This document shows positions 27,674-38,170 of a stretch of 48,715 nucleotides of DNA, piece after piece (the first letter of the stretch is position 1; each line of letters opens with the position of its first letter). Where the stretch lies: the NCBI GenBank assembly GCA_021647715.1, contig JAKIUE010000004.1, positions 1 through 48,715 of the forward strand. The letters are read 5' to 3'. The position numbers and the translations under genes are program-made. The stretch is from Sulfurovum sp. Lineage in GTDB: Bacteria; Campylobacterota; Campylobacteria; Campylobacterales; Sulfurovaceae. The notes under the pieces are model-generated. The model had not been told where the DNA came from and ran no database searches. It worked only from the letters and a program-made list of their open reading frames with translations.

Positions 27674-30340
27674 ATGAAAATAGAGATATTAAGAGAAGCT
27701 TTAGAAAATGACTATACTAATCTTGATACTTGGAATGACCTTGCCAAAGCATATGAAGAAAATGAAGAGTATGAAAATGCTATTTTGTGCTACGAAGCCA
27801 TCATAGATAGAAAAGAAGATTTTGATGGTAGTTTATATCTTTCATTGGGACAGATGCTTGTTTTACGAGAAAAGCATGAAGAGGCTTCTATTGTGTTCAA
27901 TGAGCGACGTATCATGCAAGATGCTCATAGTATGATAGAAACGCAATACTATAAAGACAAGGGATTAAAAAAAGTAGTAGATTACACAGAGTACTATGAA
28001 CGCTTTGGACTTGAAGAAGAAATAGTTCTTTATGAGAGCTATCATGGTAGCTCAATCTCTTGTAATCCTTGTGCGATTTTTAAATCTTTACTAGAGGATA
28101 ATAGATTTGAAAACTTTAAGCATATTTGGGTCATTAACGATAAAAATAAAATTCCACAAGAACTAAAAAATAATAAAAATATAATATTTATTAAAAGAAA
28201 TTGTGACCTATATATGCGTTATTTAGCAAAAGCAAAATATCTGATAAATAATGTCACATTTCCAGAATATTTCATCCGTAAAGAGGGTCAAATATATCTC
28301 AATACATGGCATGGTACACCTATAAAAAGTTTAGGAAAAGATATAAAAGATGACTTTATGGCACATAAAAATGTTACAAGAAATTTTTTACAAGCTTCTC
28401 ACTTAATACAACCCAACTCTTATACCACCGAAATACTACTTGATGGGAATGATGTGAAAGATATATTTTCTGGTGTTGTCGCAGAAACTGGTTATCCGAG
28501 ACAAGATTTGATGTTAAATATCACAGAAGATGAAAAATCATTGTTTAAAGACAAACTTAACATATCAAATGGTGCTACTGTCATTCTTTATGCCCCCACA
28601 TGGAGGGGAGAACATGGTAAAGCAGTGTTTGACACATTTCGTTTAGAAAATGATGTAAAAGCCTTAAGTTACTTAAACAATGTACATATTATATTTAGAG
28701 GGCATCATATGATTGAAGACCTTTTAAAGAGTACAAATATAGAAGCTACTGTTGCCCCTTCAAATATAGACACAAATACTCTCTTATCAATTATTGATGT
28801 TTTGATTACTGATTATTCTAGTATTGCATTTGATTTTATGGCTCTTGGGCGTCCTATTATTTATTATGCTTATGATAGAGAGGCGTATGAAAAAGAGAGA
28901 GGGTTTTACTTTCCTTTAGAAGATTTAGGAGGAGATATTTGTTCAAATCAAAAAGAGCTTCTTCTTGCTGTTTCAAATGCTTTAAAAGATAGAACTATCG
29001 ATAAACTACAATCTCAATCACAAACAAAATTTTGTCCTTATGATGATGGTAAGGCGACACAAAGAGTAATTGATTTAGTATTTTTAGAGAAAACTAAAGA
29101 TATTAAGATTTTAACTAAATCAAAAAAGAAAACTATTTTATTGTATGGTGGACAATTTATGGAAAATGGTATTACCACTTCATTTGTTAATCTACTCAAT
29201 CATATTGATAATAGTAAATATAACGTAGGGATAATTATTGATTCTGATGTGATAAAATCAAAAGAAGACCAATATAAACAATTTTTAAAAGTAGATGATA
29301 ATATCTTTGTTATTCCACGTGTTGGTAGAATGCTTATGACATTGGAAGAAAAATGGATTCGAGAAAAATTTGAATCTCAATATGTCCTTGCAACTGATGA
29401 AATGAAAGAAGTGTATGCAAAATCTTTTGAAAGAGAATATATGAGAATGATAGGGATGAATAAAGTAGATGCTGTAGTTCATTTCGAAGGTTACAATAAA
29501 TTTTGGATATCTATATTTGCTTCTGTGCCAAAGTCATTGGTGTCTAGAAATGTAATTTATCAACATAATGATATGGTGGGTGAATGGACAATGAAATACC
29601 CACAACTTGAAATGATATTTACTTTGTATAAATATTATACTAAAATAATTTCGGTTTCCGAAAAAACGAAAGAGCATAATATAACAAGCTTGTCTAACTT
29701 ATTTGAATTAGATAGAGAAAAATTTGTTCATTGCGATAATGTTCAGAATCCTGAAGATACATTAAAAAAAGCAAAAGAAGCACTAGAACATAAAAAGGAT
29801 GAAAAAATATTTAAAAATACAAAAATATTTAAAAATACCAAAGTATTTATAAATATCGCTAGACTTTCTCCTGAAAAAGACCAAGAAAAACTTATAAGGG
29901 CATTTAAGAAAGTATCTCAAATCCATCCTAGAGCTAGATTAGTTAATCTAGGTAGCGGCCCTCTCGAGGAGCATTTATCACATATCATTAAAGAGCTAAA
30001 ACTAGAGAAAAAAGTCTTTTTTCTTGGACAAAGATCAAATCCATATCCATACTTACAAAAATCAGACTGTTTTATATTATCTTCAAATCATGAAGGACAA
30101 CCTATGACCCTTTTTGAGGCTCTTATCTTGAAAAAACCTATTATTGCTACTGATATTGTAGGCAATAGAAGTGTTTTGGAAGGTAGACCAGGACACTTAG
30201 TTGAAAATAGTGAAAAAGGGTTAATTGAAGGTATGTTAAACTTTTTAGATGGAAAGTATACAGAGGATAAAGTTTTTGATTATGAAGAATATAATAAGAA
30301 TGCCTTGAATATGTTTTATAAAAAAGCATTGGGTATTTAA
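27674..30340 (+). CDS. Second TPR / TagF-like / GT4 fusion (888 aa), paralogue of 21057-23744
   Basis: Near-identical N-terminus (MKIEILREALENDYTNLDTW…YENAILCYEAIIDRKEDFDGSLY), same TagF-like and GT4 motifs. Confidence 0.9.
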   Translation: MKIEILREALENDYTNLDTWNDLAKAYEENEEYENAILCYEAIIDRKEDFDGSLYLSLGQMLVLREKHEEASIVFNERRIMQDAHSMIETQYYKDKGLKKVVDYTEYYERFGLEEEIVLYESYHGSSISCNPCAIFKSLLEDNRFENFKHIWVINDKNKIPQELKNNKNIIFIKRNCDLYMRYLAKAKYLINNVTFPEYFIRKEGQIYLNTWHGTPIKSLGKDIKDDFMAHKNVTRNFLQASHLIQPNSYTTEILLDGNDVKDIFSGVVAETGYPRQDLMLNITEDEKSLFKDKLNISNGATVILYAPTWRGEHGKAVFDTFRLENDVKALSYLNNVHIIFRGHHMIEDLLKSTNIEATVAPSNIDTNTLLSIIDVLITDYSSIAFDFMALGRPIIYYAYDREAYEKERGFYFPLEDLGGDICSNQKELLLAVSNALKDRTIDKLQSQSQTKFCPYDDGKATQRVIDLVFLEKTKDIKILTKSKKKTILLYGGQFMENGITTSFVNLLNHIDNSKYNVGIIIDSDVIKSKEDQYKQFLKVDDNIFVIPRVGRMLMTLEEKWIREKFESQYVLATDEMKEVYAKSFEREYMRMIGMNKVDAVVHFEGYNKFWISIFASVPKSLVSRNVIYQHNDMVGEWTMKYPQLEMIFTLYKYYTKIISVSEKTKEHNITSLSNLFELDREKFVHCDNVQNPEDTLKKAKEALEHKKDEKIFKNTKIFKNTKVFINIARLSPEKDQEKLIRAFKKVSQIHPRARLVNLGSGPLEEHLSHIIKELKLEKKVFFLGQRSNPYPYLQKSDCFILSSNHEGQPMTLFEALILKKPIIATDIVGNRSVLEGRPGHLVENSEKGLIEGMLNFLDGKYTEDKVFDYEEYNKNALNMFYKKALGI

Positions 30341-31365
30341 TGTCTATTGTCAAGATTGATGCAAAATATTTAGATGCATTATCTAAGATAGAACTCGATT
30401 TTAAACAGGAGTCTTTGCAAATAGATACATCACCACTATCTGAAACAGACAACTTATTAAAAGTATCTAGGAAATATAAGCAATTAAAAGCATTAGTTGT
30501 GACTCTTGCAAATAAAGGCTATTATTTGACACTATTTAGTAAAGGAATTTCTACTTTTTCTAAATATCAGAATGCTGAACAATTTTTACCTTTTTTGACA
30601 AAAAAAAATTATAATTATAAAGTATTAGATAACTTAATTTATGATTTAAAACTACCTGAAATGATGTTAAGTGAATCTAATCTACTTGTAATCTTTTCTT
30701 CTTTTCAAATATATCCCTACCTTGATACATCGGTTGATAAACGGTTTTTTCTAAAAGATTTCCCAAGCATTCAGAAGTATGTTCCTGCCAACACCTATGT
30801 TTTACGTATTGCAGATGTGGGAGGAGTGGCAGGTAATTTTTATCTTAATACTAACTTTGATTCAAATATAGAGGTTAATGTATCGAAACTAATAGATCAT
30901 GTGCGTAAATCTATTAATGTATTGAAACGAAATATAGTCTTATTCGGATTTTCTAAAGGTGCAACTGCGTCTTTATATTATGGAATAAAATATAACTATA
31001 AAGCTGTTGCTATAGACCCCATTTTATCTGATGAATATCATATAAAAACATATAATGATTCTCACTTTACTGTAGGTATATTTCCTGAAAGTAAACAAGC
31101 AAAATTCAAAAAACTTATGTCCTCTTATAAAACGCATAAAAATCTTTATATCATATCATCTCAATCATCACAGCAATTTTATTATATACAAAATTTCATT
31201 TGGGAGTATGATCTTAAAAAAAATATAAACCTAGTAGAATCAAACCATCCTGATATCAAGGAGCATCCTGATGTTGGACCAAATACTATTAATTTGACAA
31301 TTATGCTTCTTAATGCAATTTTTTATAAAGTGAACAAAAAGGCATCATTTACTGTGCCCTGTTGA
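30340..31365 (+). CDS. XcbB/CpsF family capsular polysaccharide biosynthesis-like protein (alpha/beta-hydrolase-type GFSKGA motif)
   Basis: Resembles XcbB/CpsF family ('YVLRIADVGGVAGNFYLNT…NIVLFGFSKGATASLYYGIKYNYKAVAIDPI'); location in capsule locus. Confidence 0.6.
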   Translation: MSIVKIDAKYLDALSKIELDFKQESLQIDTSPLSETDNLLKVSRKYKQLKALVVTLANKGYYLTLFSKGISTFSKYQNAEQFLPFLTKKNYNYKVLDNLIYDLKLPEMMLSESNLLVIFSSFQIYPYLDTSVDKRFFLKDFPSIQKYVPANTYVLRIADVGGVAGNFYLNTNFDSNIEVNVSKLIDHVRKSINVLKRNIVLFGFSKGATASLYYGIKYNYKAVAIDPILSDEYHIKTYNDSHFTVGIFPESKQAKFKKLMSSYKTHKNLYIISSQSSQQFYYIQNFIWEYDLKKNINLVESNHPDIKEHPDVGPNTINLTIMLLNAIFYKVNKKASFTVPC

Positions 31366-31406
31366 CTCTATAAGAGGAATCATTATATACTACGAAAAGG
31401 ATAAAA

Positions 31407-31871
31407 ATGAGTAAAAAAACAATAATAACATACGGAACATTCGACATGTTTCATATAGGGCACCTAAAACTACTGAAACGTTTAAGCAAGATGGGGGATA
31501 AGCTTGTCGTAGCTATCTCTACAGATAAATTTAACGAAGTTAAAGGTAAAAAGGTAATGATTCCCTACAAGCAACGTGCTAAGATAGTAAAAAGTCTTAA
31601 ATTTGTTGATAAGGTTATTCCTGAAAAAAATTGGGAACAAAAAGTCAAGGATATTAAAAAACAGAACGTTGATATATTTGCCATTGGTGATGACTGGAAA
31701 GGTGAATTTGACTTTTTAAAAGAACATTGTGAAGTCGTGTATCTTGAAAGAACTAAAGATATCTCTACCACGCAACTTAAAAAGTCGTTAAGTAATTTTA
31801 TGTCAATTCCAAAAGAAGATATAATTAATGCTTTTGAAGTGATAGAAGTGCTCAAGAAAGACTTCGAATAG
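31407..31871 (+). CDS. tagD: Glycerol-3-phosphate cytidylyltransferase
   Basis: 'IITYGTFDMFHIGHLKLLKRLSKMGDKLVVAISTDKFN…KVMIPYKQRAKIV…AIGDDWKGEFDFL'. Confidence 0.92.
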   Translation: MSKKTIITYGTFDMFHIGHLKLLKRLSKMGDKLVVAISTDKFNEVKGKKVMIPYKQRAKIVKSLKFVDKVIPEKNWEQKVKDIKKQNVDIFAIGDDWKGEFDFLKEHCEVVYLERTKDISTTQLKKSLSNFMSIPKEDIINAFEVIEVLKKDFE

Positions 31872-31874
31872 TTT

Positions 31875-33080
31875 ATGCTAGAAAAGATTTTCCGCTCACG
31901 TCGGTCTAAAGCAAGACTCTTTGCCTATATCGACTGTATCTTACCGAAGCACAAAGATAAAATACTTTTTGTGGTAAAAGATAGAACACATTTTTCTGGT
32001 AATCTCCGTGTGATGCTAGAAGCTTATCTTGCACAAGGTAAAGATAATATATATATATACAAAGATGGCAACTATATACCTAAGTTAAAAAAAGAGCTTG
32101 AAGACGTAGGGGTTCATGTACTTACTTCTTTTAGTTTTTACAGTATTTGGCACTTATTGACTTCGGGTGTCATTATCTTGTCTCATAATCCTAGAGATGC
32201 GCATTTTACTAAAAAATGTAAGCAAAGAACAATCATTAATCTTTGGCATGGAGTTGCGATAAAGAAGATAGAGTTACTCATGCCTAATATAGATAAAGAA
32301 AAACAAGCTTTGTTGCAAAATAATAGTACACTCTATGATATGCTTATAGCCAGTAGCGAAGAAGATAAAATAACAAATGCCAAAGCATTTGGTGTTTCTT
32401 TAGATAAAGTACATATCACAGGGCTACCACGATATGAGATACTAAAAGAAGACTACCATTTAGGAGTATTTCTTCAGAAAGAAGAAGAGAAAATAAAAAA
32501 TATTAAAGACAATCGAAAGCTTGTATTGTGGGCACCTACATTTAGAGAAAACAGTACCTCTCCTCTAGAACAGATAACAAAAGATGAATGGCTAAAGCTC
32601 CATAATTTTGCCAAGAAAGAAAATATCCTTTTTGGTATACGACCTCATCCGTATGATATAAAGTACCTACCCCCCTCGATACAAAACCTAACTCATTTTC
32701 ATCTGTTTGATAATATTGAGTATACAGAAATAAATCTTTTGCTTAAACATACTACTGTGTTGGTGATTGATTTTTCAAGCATATGGGTTGATTACCTTTT
32801 ACTCCATAAACCTATGGTCGGTTTTGCTAAAGACTATACTCGATACCTTCAAGAAGAACGAGGGTTTATTTATGACTTTAAGTCTATATTTCCTGTAGAG
32901 TTTTCTACAAATATAGAAACACTCATTGAGGAGATAGGTAAAAATTTAAGTGGAAACGAATATGTTGATTACAGTCATGCACTTAAAAGCTTTCACGCAT
33001 ATTCTTTAGAATTTAATTACAAAGAGATAATATATGAGAAAATAGAAAGTATTAGAAATAAAAATAAGGAAAATAAATGA
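31875..33080 (+). CDS. CDP-glycerol glycerophosphotransferase family protein (TagB/TagF-like), 401 aa
   Basis: '[14 protein letters not shown]…[10 protein letters not shown]…[23 protein letters not shown]'. Confidence 0.87.
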   Translation: MLEKIFRSRRSKARLFAYIDCILPKHKDKILFVVKDRTHFSGNLRVMLEAYLAQGKDNIYIYKDGNYIPKLKKELEDVGVHVLTSFSFYSIWHLLTSGVIILSHNPRDAHFTKKCKQRTIINLWHGVAIKKIELLMPNIDKEKQALLQNNSTLYDMLIASSEEDKITNAKAFGVSLDKVHITGLPRYEILKEDYHLGVFLQKEEEKIKNIKDNRKLVLWAPTFRENSTSPLEQITKDEWLKLHNFAKKENILFGIRPHPYDIKYLPPSIQNLTHFHLFDNIEYTEINLLLKHTTVLVIDFSSIWVDYLLLHKPMVGFAKDYTRYLQEERGFIYDFKSIFPVEFSTNIETLIEEIGKNLSGNEYVDYSHALKSFHAYSLEFNYKEIIYEKIESIRNKNKENK

Positions 33081-34087
33081 TATTGCTAACAGGTGGAGCA
33101 GGATATATAGGATCACACACATGTGTAGAATTGATAGAGGCAGGGTATGAAGTAGTCATTTTTGATAATTTTTGTAATGCATCACGAGAGAGTATACGAA
33201 GAGTAGAAAAGATTTCAGATACTAGCATCTAGGTAGTGGAAGGTGACATTCGTAATGAATCTCATTTACAAAAAGTTTTTGATACTTATGACATTGAATC
33301 AGTAATACATTTTGCAGGATTAAAGGCAGTGGGTGAGTCCGTAGAAAAACCACTAAAGTACTATGACAATAATGTACATGGCACAATGCTACTGTGTGAA
33401 GTAATGCGAAAAAATAATTGTAAAAACATTGTTTTTTCTTCTTCTGCTACTGTGTATGGAGATCCGAATACAACTCCAATAAAAGAGGATTTCCCCTTGT
33501 CTGCTACCAATCCTTATGGTAGGTCTAAGTTAATGGTAGAAGAGATACTACGTGATGTCCATACCTCTGATAATAGTTGGAATGTAGTCTTGTTACGGTA
33601 TTTTAATCCTGTTGGAGCACATAGCTCTGGGAGTATAGGTGAAGACCCTAATGGTATACCAAATAACCTTATGCCATTCATAGCACAAGTGGCTGTGGGA
33701 AAGAGAGAGTATCTGAATATATTTGGTGCTGATTATGATACACATGATGGTACAGGAGTACGTGACTATATACATGTAGTGGACTTAGCCAAAGGACATG
33801 TTAAAGCCTTGGAAAAGATGGGGCATCATGATACTGTGCTAACTGTTAATCTAGGTACGGGGATAGGGTATTCTGTTTTAGACATGGTGAAAGCATTTGA
33901 AAAGGCATCGTCTAAAGAAATACCTTATAACATGGTTCCAAGACGTGCAGGAGACATAGCTAAATGTTTTGCAAACCCCACATATGCTAAAGATGTATTG
34001 GGCTGGGAGGCGATTAAAAGCATAGATGAAATGTGTGCAGATACATGGAATTGGCAATATTCTAATCCAAATGGATACGAAGGTTAA
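33077..34087 (+). pseudogene. galE: UDP-glucose 4-epimerase galE interrupted by an in-frame TAG at 33230-33232
   Basis: ATG 33077: [60 protein letters not shown]…; downstream frame continues unshifted to 34087 with a complete GalE body. Confidence 0.85.
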
Positions 34088-34273
34088 AATAGAGGTACTA
34101 TTTTACATCTAAAAAATTTATAAAAAGTGTCAAATTTTTTTAGATATCAAGTAGTATACATTTATGCAAACAATGGTTTAAAATATTTAGAAAAGAACCT
34201 CTATTCTAGTTTAGCCCAAGATTTCACATAAAAAAGGTATTGGAAACAAACACTAGGAAAATAAATAATATTA

Positions 34274-34301
34274 GCTACAAGCGGAGTACTCTACTTGTAG
34301 C
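34274..34301. terminator. Imperfect 28-bp palindrome between convergent galE and kpsS, possible bidirectional terminator
   Basis: GCTACAAG (34274-34281) / CTTGTAGC (34294-34301) with inner GAGTACTC palindrome. Confidence 0.45.
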
Positions 34302-34308
34302 ATCTAAA

Positions 34309-35499
34309 TTATAATTCATCTGGGAGTCTCCCGTAAAAACTTCCATTTAATTGTGTTGTTTCTATTAAAAATAACCTAAATTTTTGAAATAACTCTTTAT
34401 TAGGTTTAATATAATTATTCCAAAATATATCTAAAGCCATATTTTTACAGGTTATTTTATCTATATCATAGATAGCATTTCCTAGTACAATAGTGGGTGT
34501 TTCATGATAAAGTGATGAGATACCAACTGTACTATTTATTGTAACAGTTGCGATGGTATTTTTTAAAGCGGTAGGTAAATGTAAATCATGTGATATTATA
34601 ACTCTTTGTGTAATATTTAGTTCTTTTGAAAGTGTAGTAATGAATTTACTATACTCTTTTCTACCTCTGTCCATTGGGTGGTGTTTTAGTAATAAAAATG
34701 TATTTTTAGGTGCATGCTTAGCAAAAGAAATCATTATGTATTTTATAAATGCTTCAATAGAAGAAAAATCTGAATGTTCTAGTATTTGGAAATCATTATA
34801 AGTTTGCAATGGTACAAAATAGTACTTTTTATGATACTTTGTAGTGATTTCTTTTGAAAGTTTTTTTTCAGTGAGTTTGTACTTGCTTTTTCTATAGAGG
34901 TTACGAATAGCAAAAAAGAATTCTTCTAAAAAATTATATTTTGTGTGGTGTTCATAATGTGGGTATTTAAACCATAATAAATCTTTAAGTATAAAATATA
35001 TTGAGATTTCAAATATTTTTTTATACTGATTAGGTTTTGTATCTAATATACTTTTATTTTTAAATTCGTCTACATTTAGTTTTTTATAAAAAGAAATATC
35101 TCTAGGAATATGACTAAAATCATTTACACCATGCTCTTCCATGGTGATAAAGTTTGGACGTACATAGCCTTCTTCAAAAACAAAAATACTTATGTTTAAG
35201 TCATTAGCGACTTGAAGACAAATTCGTTGATAAAAACGGCAATCTCCAAATAGTAAGATTTTATCTATTTTATTTTTGATTAAATAGTTATAAATAAATT
35301 GACCCCAGTCTTCTTGTTTTCCCTTATATGGAGTATAATTGTCTTTTGTTGAAAAGACCCAGTCTCCAGTATTGAACCCTATCCTAAATGTCCTTGCACC
35401 ATGTGCTCTAAATGAGATATCAAGTTTTTTGAAAAATGTCCCCATTGGGCCTTGTAAAAATAATATATTTTTACCTCCAATGGTCCTGATTCTCTTCAT
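34309..35499 (-). CDS. kpsS: Capsule polysaccharide modification/export protein KpsS-like (beta-Kdo transferase)
   Basis: 'NILFLQGPMGTFFKKLDISFRAHGARTFRIGFNTGDW…FVFEEGYVRPNFITMEEHGVN'. Confidence 0.88.
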   Translation of the reverse strand: MKRIRTIGGKNILFLQGPMGTFFKKLDISFRAHGARTFRIGFNTGDWVFSTKDNYTPYKGKQEDWGQFIYNYLIKNKIDKILLFGDCRFYQRICLQVANDLNISIFVFEEGYVRPNFITMEEHGVNDFSHIPRDISFYKKLNVDEFKNKSILDTKPNQYKKIFEISIYFILKDLLWFKYPHYEHHTKYNFLEEFFFAIRNLYRKSKYKLTEKKLSKEITTKYHKKYYFVPLQTYNDFQILEHSDFSSIEAFIKYIMISFAKHAPKNTFLLLKHHPMDRGRKEYSKFITTLSKELNITQRVIISHDLHLPTALKNTIATVTINSTVGISSLYHETPTIVLGNAIYDIDKITCKNMALDIFWNNYIKPNKELFQKFRLFLIETTQLNGSFYGRLPDEL

Positions 35500-36059
35500 T
35501 CTATATCCCTACTAGCGCATGTTGCTTTAATTTATTTTACCTAAGTATATAAGGAAAATGTCAATAAATGTCAAACATATAATATATTATTTTATAACAT
35601 AGTAACTTTTAATAGTATAAATAGTATAACTAGTATTAAATATAGAGGATAGACTAGTTTAGAAGTTCTTTTCTGTTAAAGTCTAGCAGAATAACTAAAT
35701 ACATTACTCCATAAATATCATTTAAAGCTTTTATAACAAAGGTCGTACTTTTATGGTTTATTTGACTGTATTAGTCGTATATTTTAGTTACTAAATTAAA
35801 CAGTTTTAGTATTTTTGGATAATTAAATAGTATTTCAATAGATAGGAAGTTGGGATGATTTATAGTATAAAACTTAATATAAGTCAAACAGAGAGTACAT
35901 TAAAAGAGAAGGAAAAAAGTATGCTATGGGTGATTTACATTTCTTAGAAGATGAATTTGAAGTCACAGAGTTATCTAGATTTGATGCATTATTTAGAAAA
36001 GAGTGGAGCAGGTTTCTTGTAAAAAGAGTTTCAAAATCTATAAGAAAAGTATTAAATGA

Positions 36060-38114
36060 ATGAAATATAGTTCCTCTAAGCAACTTATAAAAAATACCAG
36101 AAATTTTTTGAAGATAAGACATTATTCTTTTTTTTCAAAAAGTTATCCGACACCTTTAAGTTTCTATGGATGGGGTAGAAAGAAATCAGGTAAAAAGGCA
36201 TTGGAATTAGCAACAGAAAATAAAACTTCCCATGTTCTCTTGGAAGATGGTTTTATACGTTCTATAGGCTTGGGAGTAACCGGAAGTCCTTCTTTTAGTA
36301 TAGTGGAAGATAATTTGGGTATTTACTATGACGCTACAGTACCTTCAAAATTAGAAAATATATTTAATTCCTATAATTTTACATATGACATTACATTAAT
36401 GAATACAGCTAAAGAAGCGATGCAACTTATAAGGCAATATCAGATTTCTAAATATAATAATGCTCCTAACATAGAGGATGATTTTTTTAGTAATGATAGA
36501 AGTGAAAAAGTACTTATTATAGCACAAACAGAGGGTGATGCTTCTCTTGAATTTGGTTTTGCGTATAAGTTTACAACAATGCAAATGATAAACGATGCAA
36601 TGCAGGAGAACCCACAAGCATCAGTGTATATAAAAATACATCCAGATGTACACATAGGGAAGAAAAAATCTGACATATCTATAGATGAAATCCCAAAAGA
36701 TTGTATCATCCTAGATGAAAATATAAATCCTATCGCCTTACTCAAAAACTTTACAAAAGTCTATACTAAAACTTCAGGTATGGGGATGGAAGCACTTATT
36801 CTTGGTTTGGAAGTGCATTGTTACGGTTTGCCTTACTATGCTGGTTGGGGGCTGACAATAGATAAGCAAACATGTGATAGACGTAAACGAAGATTAAAGA
36901 CTGATGAGCTCTTTGCAGGAGCGTATATACTTTATACTAGATATTATAACCCATATAAGCAACAACCCTCTGATATTATAGATACTATAAAAACAATCAT
37001 GCATTATAAAAATAGACTAGAGGATAGTAGGGGAAAACTTTATTTCTTTGGTTTTTCACGATGGAAACAGAATCAGACAAGAAGATTTTTTTCTAGTTAC
37101 ACTAAAAATACAATTACATTTTCAAATACGCTTGAAAAAGCACTAGCAAAAGGTTTGAACAGAGATAGTAAAATTTATATTTGGGGTAAAAAATCTTTTA
37201 TTGATGTTGAAGCTTATGCGAAAGAAGAAAATATATCGATACTAAGGGTTGAGGATGGATTTATACGTTCTGTCTCTTTAGGTTCTGATTTGACTAAGGC
37301 GTATTCATTGGTGGTAGATTCTCGGGGTATTTACTTTGATCCTACACAGGAGAGTGATTTAGAACATATTTTAAATACTTATAGTTTTGATAACGATATA
37401 CTTGAGCGATCAGCAAAATTACAAGAGTATCTTATAGAGAATAAAATATCCAAATACAATAGTGAAAAAGATACAAAAATACATCTCCAAAATTTACAAA
37501 AACATCAAACTGTAATTATGGTACCTGGTCAAGTTGAAGATGATGCATCCATTATCTATGGGGCCAAAGGCATGAGTAACCTTGAACTTTTGATACAAAC
37601 AAGAAAGGCTAAACCTGATGCTTATATTATCTATAAACCTCACCCTGATGTATTGGCAGGAAATAGAAAGGGGAATGTTCCCAAAGATATAGCATTAGAG
37701 CACTGCAATACTATTATTAGTGGTACCAGTATAGACTCTGTACTTGCACTTTGTGATGAAGTACATACTATGACTTCTCTTGTTGGTTTAGAGGCATTAA
37801 TAAGAGGTAAGAAAGTTTATACCTATGGGATGCCCTTTTATGCTGGGTGGGGACTTACTGTAGATAGTAAAGTATGTCACAGACGAACTACAGTAAGAAC
37901 TATAGATGAACTTGTTGCTGCTACATTTATACTTTATCCTCGTTACATAGATAAAGATACAAATAAACTTTGTGAAGTTGAAGTACTTCTTAGTCAGATT
38001 GAGAAAGAAAAACAAAAATATAATCAGGTAAAACTATATAGGATTTATGTAAAAAGTCGTAATTTTGTATCCCGTAAAATACAACTGTTTTTAAAAATTA
38101 TTTTAGGTGGATAA
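36060..38114 (+). CDS. kpsC: Capsule polysaccharide beta-Kdo transferase KpsC-like (tandem GT modules)
   Basis: Two repeated modules: 'FYGWGRKKSGKKAL…LLEDGFIRSIGLG…HCYGLPYYAGWGLT' and 'IWGKKSFIDVEAYA…RVEDGFIRSVSLGS…YTYGMPFYAGWGLT'. Confidence 0.93.
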   Translation: MKYSSSKQLIKNTRNFLKIRHYSFFSKSYPTPLSFYGWGRKKSGKKALELATENKTSHVLLEDGFIRSIGLGVTGSPSFSIVEDNLGIYYDATVPSKLENIFNSYNFTYDITLMNTAKEAMQLIRQYQISKYNNAPNIEDDFFSNDRSEKVLIIAQTEGDASLEFGFAYKFTTMQMINDAMQENPQASVYIKIHPDVHIGKKKSDISIDEIPKDCIILDENINPIALLKNFTKVYTKTSGMGMEALILGLEVHCYGLPYYAGWGLTIDKQTCDRRKRRLKTDELFAGAYILYTRYYNPYKQQPSDIIDTIKTIMHYKNRLEDSRGKLYFFGFSRWKQNQTRRFFSSYTKNTITFSNTLEKALAKGLNRDSKIYIWGKKSFIDVEAYAKEENISILRVEDGFIRSVSLGSDLTKAYSLVVDSRGIYFDPTQESDLEHILNTYSFDNDILERSAKLQEYLIENKISKYNSEKDTKIHLQNLQKHQTVIMVPGQVEDDASIIYGAKGMSNLELLIQTRKAKPDAYIIYKPHPDVLAGNRKGNVPKDIALEHCNTIISGTSIDSVLALCDEVHTMTSLVGLEALIRGKKVYTYGMPFYAGWGLTVDSKVCHRRTTVRTIDELVAATFILYPRYIDKDTNKLCEVEVLLSQIEKEKQKYNQVKLYRIYVKSRNFVSRKIQLFLKIILGG

Positions 38115-38170
38115 AATGAAGTGAATCACCATAGACAAGAGATTTACCTTCTTGTCAAAAGTTGTGAAGC

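Noticed and set aside
32041-32063. Short TA repeat 'atatatatata' inside the TagB/F-like gene as phase-variable microsatellite
   Set aside because: Short and common in AT-rich coding sequence; not strong enough compared with the (CT)9 repeat.
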